Source of the DNA: Xiphias gladius
Taxonomy: Eukaryota > Chordata > Actinopteri > Istiophoriformes > Xiphiidae
NCBI RefSeq assembly: GCF_016859285.1
Contig: NC_053405.1
Location: 3,082,760 to 3,146,759 of the forward strand
Length of the DNA: 64,000 bases
Direction of reading: 5' to 3'
In this document: positions 13,301-21,313 of the stretch, piece after piece
Layout of the letters: each line of letters starts with the position of its first letter
Numbering within the stretch: the stretch's first letter is position 1
Notes under the pieces: generated by a model
Database searches by the model: none
Seen by the model: only the letters and a program-made list of their open reading frames with translations
Told to the model about the DNA's origin: nothing
Translations under genes and position numbers: made by a program

Positions 13301-14367
13301 CAGATACTTGGGACTCTGCTGACATTTCGGCATCCTCTGGTACAGAGTCTGTGACCAGCAAAACAACGTAAATGACGCACAGGACGACTGGTGCTGAGAC
13401 CCCGCAGAGATGTCACGTGCTGTAGTTGGTGCTGTGTCTTTTATGCATGGAGAGATTATGGGCACAGATGTGTAACCCCTCCCCCCAATAACATACAGTA
13501 GGAGCAAAACCCACAAACTGGAAGACTGTTGTTGTTTTGTCTTTGTATCCGCTTTGCGTCTCTCTGGAATCATTTTACATCTATTTTCAGTCACTTTGCA
13601 TCTATTTGTGGTCATGTAATGTCTCTTTGTAGCCATTTTGCATCTCACTGTCATCATTTTGCATCTGTGAAGTCGTTTTGAGGCTCTTTGTAGTTGTTTG
13701 GGGCTTCAGTAGTTGTCCAAAGCTTCTTGCCGCAGCAGATCCACCCCGACACTCCTCTGCACTGATATTACTGAACATTAAACACTGAAGCGCGCTGGAA
13801 AAATATTAAAGGAACCCTCCAAAGAAAGCCTGCGGTACGTTACTCTTTCTTAAGGCAGAGCGAGAAGACTGGTCAGGATCAGGGACAATGAAACGCAATT
13901 GTCACGTCCCTACTTTTGACTGAGCTCCCTGACTTTCAAACATGAAATATTAACTTTGAGCACTTCGCACGGAGGCTCTGGCACAGGCCCCGGGGCCCTA
14001 GGGGTCGCGGGGCCTCGGGCCTTGGGCCTCGGGCCTGTGCCCGGTAGGCCCGCTCAGCAATCCCATCCACGCTTTTATGAAAATACTCACTCTCTCCTTC
14101 TATTTTGTCAGGGTTTCGGCTCCACACTATCTGTCGCGTGTCCTGCCTTATCTGGAACGTTCTCCTCTCAGGCCGCTGGGACTTCTTCTGGTAGAAGACG
14201 GTCATCACCGTGCCCATCTCCAGGCTGTGGAGGATGCGGGGACCCGACTCCGTCCAGTCCAGCATCCTGGAGGCCACGACCGGACCGGCAGCCCCTGCCG
14301 CACCGCCGGCGGCCTCCTCAGCACAGCCATTGAGGCAGCCGCTGAACCTGGCTGCACACATCTTCAC
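754..14367 (-). CDS. plcg1: plcg1-like: phospholipase C gamma 1, 5' four coding exons (gene continues beyond base 1)
   Basis: PLC-gamma enzymes are cytosolic and membrane-recruited; they hydrolyse PIP2 to IP3 and diacylglycerol downstream of receptor tyrosine kinases. Only the N-terminal PH domain and the start of the EF-hand region are in the window. Coding exons join in phase: 14367-14091, 3810-3661, 3197-3104, 801-754, giving about 189 residues. Recognisable segments are LEMGTVMTVFY, KKSQRPERRTFQ, DKIEGEIDIREIREL, SRDFERY, SEEEVNMWITGLNWLM and RWLRKQF. These match PLCG1 better than PLCG2, which reads NWLSGLK where this reads MWITGLNW. The X-Y catalytic core, SH2 and SH3 domains would lie at negative coordinates. 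Intron 1 is 10.3 kb. The start could be the Met at 14367, at 14361, or at codon 35. Which teleost PLCG1 paralogue this is cannot be decided here. Confidence 0.9.
802..3103. other. plcg1 intron 3
   Basis: 2.3 kb between exons 4 and 3. I see no exon, RNA gene or clear transposon; several A-rich runs lie around 2108-2130 and 2281-2320. Confidence 0.7.
3104..3197 (-). CDS. plcg1: plcg1 coding exon 3 (C-terminal PH helix)
   Basis: 94 bases. It encodes FSEEEVNMWITGLNWLM, the amphipathic C-terminal helix of the PH domain, then TDTQRAPAPQQID. Acceptor TTTGCAG|CCTTC; donor GACAG|GTGAGT. The phase joins cleanly to exons 2 and 4. Confidence 0.92.
3661..3810 (-). CDS. plcg1: plcg1 coding exon 2 (PH domain)
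   Basis: 150 bases, entered in phase 1 and left in phase 1. It encodes DIREIRELRLGKGSRDFERY, then CFIVLYGLEFRLRTLSVA, the central PH-domain strands of PLC-gamma. The acceptor is CTCCTCCAG|TCGAC; the upstream pyrimidine tract is a CCTT tetranucleotide repeat. The donor is GGCTG|GTCAGT. Confidence 0.92.
3811..3852. repeat. GGGA/GGAA purine tract abutting plcg1 exon 2
   Basis: Plus-strand purine tract with six or more GGAA/GAAG units. On the transcribed strand it is the pyrimidine tract of the exon 2 acceptor. Confidence 0.9.
6836..6859. repeat. CA microsatellite
   Basis: Twelve CA units in plcg1 intron 1. Confidence 0.95.
6921..6959. repeat. CA microsatellite, interrupted by CGCG
   Basis: A CA tract with a CGCG interruption, 60 bases from the preceding tract. 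Confidence 0.95.
7968..8437 (+). mobile_element. GGGGCC-rich composite interspersed repeat, copy 1
   Basis: Starts GGCCAGATTAACCTCC with GGGGCCCAGGGGGCC and ends GGGCCCCTGGGGGTCTGAGG followed by GTGATCCAGAC. The reverse complement of a second copy (17266-17866) shares both ends. An internal piece of the CTGAAA...GATTAA interspersed repeat sits at the same place in both copies. No coding capacity; class not determined. Confidence 0.6.
9508..9802. mobile_element. Teleost interspersed repeat (GGGCTGCAACTAACGATTA family), near full length
   Basis: Starts AGAGCTGAAACGATTAATTG and ends AATCGTCAGTTGCAGCCCT. The two ends are inverted relative to each other (GCTGAAACGATTA / AATCGTCAGTTGCAGC), so it is a short non-autonomous element of about 295 bases. 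I recognise the family from teleost genomes; assignment to a named superfamily would need a repeat library. Confidence 0.7.
10314..10341. repeat. TG microsatellite
   Basis: Fourteen TG units in plcg1 intron 1. Confidence 0.95.
11669..11694. repeat. CAGT tetranucleotide repeat
   Basis: Six CAGT units in plcg1 intron 1. Confidence 0.95.
12258..12353. repeat. Short inverted repeat
   Basis: GGCTTAGTTGTCATCATGT (12258-12276) is inverted at 12335-12353 with one mismatch. The 58-base centre holds a TATACAATATATG palindrome-like stretch. Confidence 0.75.
12770..13938. mobile_element. 1.17 kb element with about 140-base terminal inverted repeats
   Basis: The left arm (12770-12910) and right arm (13799-13938) are reverse complements over about 140 bases with few differences. 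Shared blocks include TGAAAGTCAGGGAGCTCAGT, CATTGTCCCTGATCCTGACC, CTCTGCCTTAAGAAAGAG and GGCTTTCTTTGGAGGGTTCC. The interior holds degenerate repeats of TTTGCATCT/TTTGTGGTCAT (about 13540-13690). No transposase frame; flanking target duplications are not obvious. It looks like a foldback or non-autonomous DNA transposon. Confidence 0.8.
14091..14367 (-). CDS. plcg1: plcg1 coding exon 1 (N-terminus and first half of the PH domain)
   Basis: Encodes 92 residues plus one base. The first 30 or so are Ala/Gly-rich and family-variable. LEMGTVMTVFY starts near residue 49, followed by the conserved stretch ending in DKIEG. The donor is GAGA|GTGAGT at 14091/14090. The last base joins exon 2 to complete an Ile codon, restoring EGEIDIREI as expected for PLCG1. 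Confidence 0.9.
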
Positions 14368-15520
14368 TGCATAGCTTCGAGGAAACCTTGCGGGATCACG
14401 AATCTGTTGTGGCTTCTTGGAGACGACGCTTGTCCTTTAATCAACTATCGAATGCTGGAGGGCCACGGTTGTCCAACATGTCCAAACCCACCGGTGCCAG
14501 GAGGAAATCTGGTTACGAGCCCGAATTTTCCCTCTCAGGGGAGGCAGGGTGATTAAACCGATTTCACATTAAAACACAAGCTAAAAGACATCGCTGGTCC
14601 GCCACAGAAGTGAAACACTGAAATGTCTGAGATGTGAATTATCCTCTGGTCCTCTGAAGGGGGGGTGTATCCCTGTGTTATCCTTTCCAGATGCTTCTGG
14701 CAGCACCCCAGCGAAATCCACTCGGGCTGAGTTCTCATCACCGCTGGACTCGGGTTTCCACCCTTAACGTGTCCTCCTCCTAGTCTCTGTATTCCACGAC
14801 AGCAAAAGGCAGCGCAGTCCGGGTTTTAAATCCTGCTTGGACCGCCGCCACCGCCGCGTCGACGCCTGCTGCCGCCGCTGGGCCGGTGAGCGAGATGTGG
14901 TTATCCCCGCTCCTGGCTCTGGGAGAATGAAGTCAGTGCGAGCGACGAAGACGCCGGGTTATGTAATGACGACTCGGGCAGATACCCGGAGGTGGGTGCA
15001 GCAGGGCGGCGGAGAGGAGGACGGGCATCGGCGGGGGCTCAGCGGCGGCTTCGCGGAGACGGAGAGACGCGCGGAGCACGGAGCGGACGCGGCGAGAACC
15101 GTGTGCGCTCCCATCCGCCGAACCATTCTGCTGTCCCCTCACACACTCCTCCTCTCCGAGCACAGTGCCCCGCCGACGGGGTGCATTATCCTACGCAGAG
15201 GAACCGTACGAAAGGCGTGCGGGGCTGCGGTGGTACGCGTCAGCTGCCCCAGTTTCTCCTCGCTGCTCCTCGCCCAGGACCTCTCTCTCTCTCTCCGCCT
15301 GCGCGTCCGCCCCCCACCCCCCCAGCTCCAACGCCAGAGTTCTTGAGAGGAAATTAGGGCTAGCAGACCGGAAAGGCTTGATCAGATTTTTTTCCTTTTC
15401 CTCTCCGTGCCGCTGTGGTATATCCGAGAGGAAGATGAGGGGAGTGGAGGGAGAGTCGTAGCGGAGAGCCAGAGAAGGAGAGGCGGCAGAGAGCAGAGCG
15501 ACCTCCGCGGGCCTCCTGGA
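14250..15520 (-). promoter_or_regulatory. CpG-rich plcg1 5' region
   Basis: The sequence from the start of plcg1 exon 1 upstream is GC-rich with frequent CG dinucleotides, most strongly 14840-15330, unlike the AT-rich surroundings. This fits a CpG-island promoter and 5' UTR for plcg1. No TATA box is evident on the minus strand. Open frames here on both strands are by-products of high GC. The transcription start cannot be placed. Confidence 0.6.
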
Positions 15521-16711
15521 GATCTGCAGGCAGCCAAGGTGGAAGGAAAAGGAAAGGAGGGGTTTTTTATACTGAAATACACGTTTAACACAGCGGCTGA
15601 TAACTCGTGTCAAGGGGTCAAGTGGGGTTAAGGTTGCAAAGGTCACTGACACGTCTGGCAGTCATCAGCTGCAGCAGGAAATCCAACCTTCAAGCGACTG
15701 GTTGATGAAGTGCGAGAAGCAAAGTTTTGTCTTTTGTTTTTTTTGGGTGCAGAGTTAGATTTCCAGAGCGAGAAACCTTCAGATAAAACTGCAAGTCTGT
15801 GGGACGGAAAGGGAAACAACAAAAACAAAACACAGCCCCGACTCGACTGCAAAGCGCCTGCAGGAAGGTTCGGCTGACACGGGAGTGGCGGTGGTGGTGC
15901 ACTAACAGGGTCAACATGGAGGAGTCATCGGGAGGAAACCTTTCCTGTGGCCCCATCACAACGGTCACCGAAGTCTGCAGAGCAACATCTGGAGAAGACG
16001 AGGTCATTTTGGAAACAAGTGCGGCGGACAGAAGAAGTTAGATCTTTGGCCAAAATCACCGCAGGTGTGTTTGGATCAAAAAGAACACCTTGCTGACTGT
16101 TAAACATGGGGGTGGAAATACTCTGCCTCGGGGTTGTGAGGCCGCCAGTGGGACAGGAAACACCGATAGAGGGAAGAGTGGATTCCACCAATCCACTGGA
16201 TGGATACGTCCAGCCGTCAGTGGAGAACGTAGCAGGGAAGAGGGACTGACTTCTGCAACAGGACCGTGAATCAAAGCAGAAGACCTCAAAATCCACCATG
16301 AACCGCTTCAAAGAAACACAAGCCCTCACAGCCCCCCTCCTTCATTAACGCTCAGTTTCCAGTTGGCTTTTTAATTTATTTCCAATTCAGAGCAATAAGT
16401 AGCTTTGATACCATCCAGTGCTTGAAATAAAACTATCTCAGGTTGTAAAGGAATATTTACAAATAAGATTTTTTGGATCATATTAATGACCTCCTTCCAA
16501 AACTCTTGTATTCTATACGTGGCAGGATGAGCCTCCTGATGGGTCCCAGGGCAAAAATATCACAACTACTCAAATGTGAACAGTTGTCAGTTTTCTATGA
16601 TGGTAAAATCAGCAAGTTTGGGTTTTTGGCAGCTGGTCAGACGACAAAAGCAGGTTGAATATGTCAAGTTGGGATTCAGGGAGCGATTCGGGCCATTTCC
16701 CGCCGTGTTCT

Positions 16712-16802
16712 GACATGTTATACAACGAACAATTGATCAGTTATCGAAGAAAACAATTGTCAGACATGTTGATAACGAAAATAATTGTTGGTTGCAGCCT
16801 TA
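16712..16802. mobile_element. Fragment of the teleost interspersed repeat
   Basis: The terminal part, ending GAAAATAATTGTTGGTTGCAG CC in the family pattern. Confidence 0.55.
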
Positions 16803-17265
16803 CAGTTCTCCTGTGTGGAACAACGCCACCTTGCCTGGGGTTATCTTTGTGTTAGTGACTTGAAATAAAAAAAATTAAAAAAAAGAAAATCTGCTTCTTG
16901 CGAACAGCAAACTCAAAACGTCTGAGTGCTTGTTATAAATCCGCCCACAGCTCCAGTCTGGTTTCACTGACTCGACTCCAGGTTGATGTCGTTAGCCGAG
17001 GGCTTCACATAGCTTTTAGCTCCGACCTACACCGTGAATGTTTCAATGATGTGTTCAGTATGGACGAGAACAGTGATTCGCGTGTTAGTGGTTAAAATAC
17101 ATGGTGTCTGTCAATAATTGTAACTTGGATGAAGATGCGACCGTATTTTAAGACAAATTTATACATAAATGCAGGTAATTCCGGAGGGTTCACCTACTTT
17201 TTCTCCCCACTGTGTGTAAAAGGTCTGAGTACATCTTCTTTCTACTACTGAAGGGGGCCATTGGT

Positions 17266-17866
17266 TAAGCAAGGCTGGATCATCAGGCAAGCAAAATGGG
17301 GCACCTGCTCAGGGGCCCCAGACCCTCAGGGGCCCCAAATTAACTCCATATCGGTTGGGTCTACATTAATGCTTTAATATTTTGCGTGTAAAGTAAATAA
17401 GAAACAGAAAAACCTGGGGCGAGGTCGTATTATTCCATCATAGAAGTAATATAAGTCTGGAACCAACAATTATTTTCATTATCGATGCAGCAGACAATTA
17501 CATTCTTTAATAATTGATTGATTATTAAAGAAGCTAGCAATTTAACATATCCAGATTGCTTTTTTTTTGTCTGACCAACAGTCAAAAATCCAAAGATGTT
17601 GAGTTGACTGTCATAAAAAAAATGGGAAACTAACAAATATTCACATTTGAGAAGCTGGAACCAGGGAATTATTGGCTTTCTGCGTAAATAAAAAAAAGAA
17701 AAGACTTTAAAGATTAATCAGTTCCGAAAATCATTGCCAACTGACTGATTAAATCAATGACTCATTTCAGCTCTAGAGCACTGGTCGGTTTCCGGGTGCC
17801 TGGTGAAATAACAACAGATTTTTGGCCCGGTGGCCCACTGGGAGGTTAATCCGGCCACGCGGTCGA
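17266..17866 (-). mobile_element. GGGGCC-rich composite interspersed repeat, copy 2
   Basis: Opposite orientation to copy 1. It begins GGCTGGATCATC with CAGGGGCCCCAGACCCTCAG and ends CCCACTGGGAGGTTAATCCG. It includes a longer inserted copy of the teleost interspersed repeat (17460-17774). Intergenic. Confidence 0.6.
17460..17774. mobile_element. Teleost interspersed repeat nested in the composite element
   Basis: Runs from ACCAACAATTATTTTCATTA to GACTCATTTCAGCTCTAG, with the family's internal CACATTTGAGAAGCTGGAAC block. Confidence 0.65.
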
Positions 17867-18371
17867 GTTGTCAAGTAGAGAAAACTTCAGAATCTGCAGA
17901 AAATCACGGAGGTCCTAAAAGAACACCCACGTGAAGCATCTGAATGTGGAGTGTGTGATGAGACAGCCACGGATGATATCACAGCCCCTCCATGTCTAAT
18001 CAGCTCCATATGTCTCACTGGGCGTATCTGTGTTTCTACTACCACTGGTCAGCAGGCAGCCAATCAGAATTCAAGGAAACACCTCTCACATATCCTGCAG
18101 AAGGAAGGTGGGTGGGGGGGGGTCACAAGGTTTCTCCAGCGTTCGTCACATTAAATGTTAGACTTTCTAAGACCTTCCCAGCGCTGAGGAGAATCCGATT
18201 CAAGACCTTTTTCACAGTCATATTGGTCAAAGAATGACGGAAAACAAAGAATAAGCTCTACAGTTATTTATAAAGAACATGAATATACTGACATCACACT
18301 TCTGTCAGTACTTCCCAACTCTATATAAAAGTAGTCCCTAGTAATGCAGGTAATCAGTTAATAAGACCTTT

Positions 18372-18590
18372 ACACATGGATGGATTACGGAACAGGCCAA
18401 TGGGGCATTGGCCCAGGAGCCCGTGATGACAGGGGCCCCAAAACCACCACGAAGAGACTCGAAACCACCACAGCAGGACTCTTTGCGTCTCTTTCAGCCT
18501 GGGGGTCCTATATAGGAGGGGTTGTCTGTGCCCTGGGGGCCCATTGTCTCACACTCAGAGAACCACCAGAAGTTCGATGGATGGATTAAC
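18372..18590. mobile_element. GGGGCC-rich interspersed repeat
   Basis: Contains GGGGCATTGGCCCAGGAGCC and CCTGGGGGCCCATTGTC between two GGATGGATTA motifs. It resembles other teleost GGGGCC-rich short elements. Class unknown. Confidence 0.4.
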
Positions 18591-19094
18591 AGATTTAAAA
18601 AATAAATAATTAATATGTCGATTTAAGTTTTTTGCTAAAATCAAGTGAGTCCATGAGCTTCACCGCAACTGTCCCCCGACAGCCAAAAGTTACCTAATGT
18701 CACTGTCTACTGCAGGCGAGAAAGAATATTCATATATGATCTTCAATTTTTTATTTTTTTTTAACTGAAATCCAAATCTGTGCTTTTCAACACTTTTTGA
18801 GACCTGCAGGTTCCCTGTTCATGACAGAGTGGGAAGGGATGGAGAGTTAATCATTGAACTCTCCTCAACTGGATTGCTAGTCCAAACTAAGACAAACACA
18901 AACAGGACAATAGCAAATATCACACACAGCACTGCTAGACACTGTCAACACGTCTTGTGTTTTGTTATTTGTTGTCAAACTCAATGTAAGGCATGTGAAT
19001 GTACTACAGAGTAGCTCTAAATAAGAAAAAAAAATCCACCTGGAAAAGACTGTGATCTTTGGGCAGGAAGTTAGTAGCATGGCACTTCATCTTA

Positions 19095-19155
19095 CGGTTT
19101 ACATTTACATTTGCTCAGTTGGCCGATGATTTCATCCAAAGCGACTTAGAAAGTG
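19095..19155. mobile_element. Fragment of a common fish repeat (TTTACATTTACATTT...CCAAAGCGACTTA)
   Basis: GTTTACATTTACATTTGC through TCATCCAAAGCGACTTAG is a sequence I recognise as highly recurrent in fish genomes. Only about 60 bases are preserved. Confidence 0.5.
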
Positions 19156-21100
19156 GGGGACGGCGCTAAAGCTTCAGTACAGTAGGAGGCCTGGAAGTAG
19201 GCACTAAATACTAAATCTGTTCAGTAAGACACTGTGCAAGGAGATCAGGTAAAGAAGTGCACAGGAAGTGTGAGTTTGGCTTGATAGGGTGTCTGAACGT
19301 GAATGTGCAAAAAATACTCTGTTGTTTTGTTTGTAAAAATTAAAAAAATAGACAAATAGACAAGAGTTGTATTTACTTCTTTTCACTTCAAAAATCAATA
19401 TGTAATTCGCCCAAACCTTTGCATACAACTGTGATCATTAGTTGCAGCCCTACTAGACAACACCACCTGAAAACTACACAAGAAAGATACTGATTATAAA
19501 CATAATTTGAAAACTAAATTCAATAGATGTTCACAAACTGGTCAAAATACAGAATACAGGCAGAAATTAAAGCTGCATGAACTTGCATCAGCTTTTGGTC
19601 ACTAGCGAGCAGAGCTCAGAAACAAGCTGGAAGACACAGCGCTTACGTAATATCATTTCATAAAGCTGTTCTGGCTGATGTGTTAGCAAACGACTGCCTG
19701 TTTACGCATCCTGCAGCGTCGTCATTCAACTGGAGTCAGGTGTGCGTCAGGCCGATGAATGAAAGCCCAATATTCACTCCCTCACTTCCTTTTAGCGCTG
19801 ATATAGTCTCCACAGACTTCAAAAATATCTGTCTGACAGTAAAACGCGCGGGTAAAACCAAAACTATGAGCTAAAAGAGGCATGAAAACTCTTTAGAGCT
19901 GCAGAGTTGATGACATTTCTCTGTGGGTTTGTCACTGCAGGCCTTTCACGTTGATATAAAAATACTGCTTAATGCAGAAAAAAAACAAACCCTATAACAT
20001 TTTACTAAAACGAGCAACATCCTAACAGCAGTTTTCCTTCACTGTGCTTTATTACTGCTTGCACTTTACTGTCTTTGCGCTTGTTTTCTGATTGTTGTTT
20101 ACATCCTATCACTGATGGAACGTAATTTCCTTCCCCTGTGTGCGGAGTACTGTATATGGAGCAAATGACAGTAAATTCAACAAAGTCTACCTTTAACCTC
20201 GATAAGTGAGGAACAGAACAAACTGAAAGTTGAAGTCTGGGTGAGTCTGAAGGATAAAAGACAGAACACAAATACTGCATGTTTTTGATTTCGTGTCTGG
20301 AGCAGTCTTACCAACATCCTTATTTGGTAATTTCGTAACTGAAACTTGTAAATTATGTTGACATATGAAGCTCCTAACCTGTAATTTCTAGAATTTTTCA
20401 TATAAACTTTTAACCTAAAGCCAGCTATTCCCACAACAACTGAACGAACGCCATCCACTGAGGAAGGCCATAACAGGCAGCTGAAAGCTCAAGCTAATAA
20501 GTTCATCTTGAGTTAAGATTTTTTTTGTCATAGGTCAAGAATGAAGTGTCATTCTTGTCTTGCTGTAAACAAAACTTTTTACAGAAACAAGAAACATTAC
20601 AGACTTAGATTTAGTTTTTGTCTGGTATTAGTTTGTGTATTAAAATACCTGTTGTTCAACTTGAGAATTTGTGTTTTGATTTTTACAAGGCCTTGGATCA
20701 CAGATTGTGCCTTTATCCATAAAAACAAGAACAAAAGTCACTGTCATTTGTTAGCTTATTCATTTTAACACAGGCCACAACACATTTGTGATTTCCTGTA
20801 TTTGGAGAGTATGCTGTTAACACTTATGGTTTCATTATGGCAGTGCTCGACAGATTTATCCCTCCTTCTGCTCTGAGGCACTTTGGAAACAGTGTCAATA
20901 AAAAGACAAAAGGAAAAACAACAACAAACAAAAGAACAGGAGATGACGACAGAACAGTTGTGTAGGATTATCTTTAGTTGGCCAGGAGAAAGTTGCTGTC
21001 GTTGGAGCTGCCTCTTCGGATCTCTGTCACCAAGTTGTGGAGTTTCTCTGACAGCGCCACCTGGTGGGGGAGAGGGAGGAAGACGAGGTAAAGAAATATT

Positions 21101-21313
21101 TCAGCTGAGGGGAGAATAGTTTATTAGATCTGAACTTTTGTGTCTTAGAGAAGGTCTGAGCTGTTCTGTATTTCTGCCTCCAGTGCAGATTTGACTGTGA
21201 CCCACTGTGTAAGAGTCTGGCTCCTGAAGCCTCTTATGTCGAGGGTGCAGAGTCTGGAGGGAGCCCTGGACCTTTGCTCTAGTTTCGGCAGCGCTGCACA
21301 GAGGGTGTGTGAC
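21101..21313 (-). CDS. naprt: naprt exon 12 (terminal; reading frame uncertain at the end)
   Basis: The acceptor TTTCTAG|GTCACA opens a frame reading [20 protein letters not shown] and [14 protein letters not shown], which matches the NAPRT C-terminus with conserved spacing. As written, this frame runs on to TGA at 21101-21103. The other frame, shifted by one base after GHSQ, gives [14 protein letters not shown] and stops at TAA 21145-21147, closer to family length. A polyadenylation hexamer at 21120-21125 lies just past that TAA. Confidence 0.8.
   Translation of the reverse strand, partial: VTHPLCSAAETRAKVQGSLQTLHPRHKRLQEPDSYTVGHSQICTGGRNTEQLRPSLRHKSSDLINYSPLS

Larger units (their letters stand above)
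3811..14090. other. plcg1 intron 1 (10.3 kb, repeat-bearing)
   Basis: The large first intron holds two CA tracts (6836-6859 and 6921-6959), a TG tract (10314-10341), a CAGT tract (11669-11694), a GGGGCC-rich element (7968-8437), a teleost interspersed repeat (9508-9802), a short inverted repeat (12258-12353) and a 1.17 kb element with long inverted arms (12770-13938). Many short frames occur, with no similarity I recognise. The stretch about 3850-6800 shows nothing I can name. Confidence 0.75.
15521..21100. other. Intergenic region between plcg1 and naprt
   Basis: 5.6 kb without a supportable gene. It contains interspersed-repeat copies (16712-16802, 17460-17774), a GGGGCC-rich composite element (17266-17866), a second GGGGCC-rich element (18372-18590), a short repeat fragment near 19100-19150, and AT-rich DNA to 21100. 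Part of 15521-16050 could still be plcg1 upstream regulatory DNA. Confidence 0.7.

Noticed and set aside
754..14367. Identification as plcg2
   Set aside because: PH-domain residues (EEVNMWI.GLNWLM, LYGLEFRLRTLS, WLRKQF) follow PLCG1 rather than PLCG2 as I recall them.
14837..15352. Long open frames on both strands (up to 169 codons)
   Set aside because: They arise from high GC and few stop codons in the plcg1 CpG-rich region; no family similarity and frames overlap in several registers.
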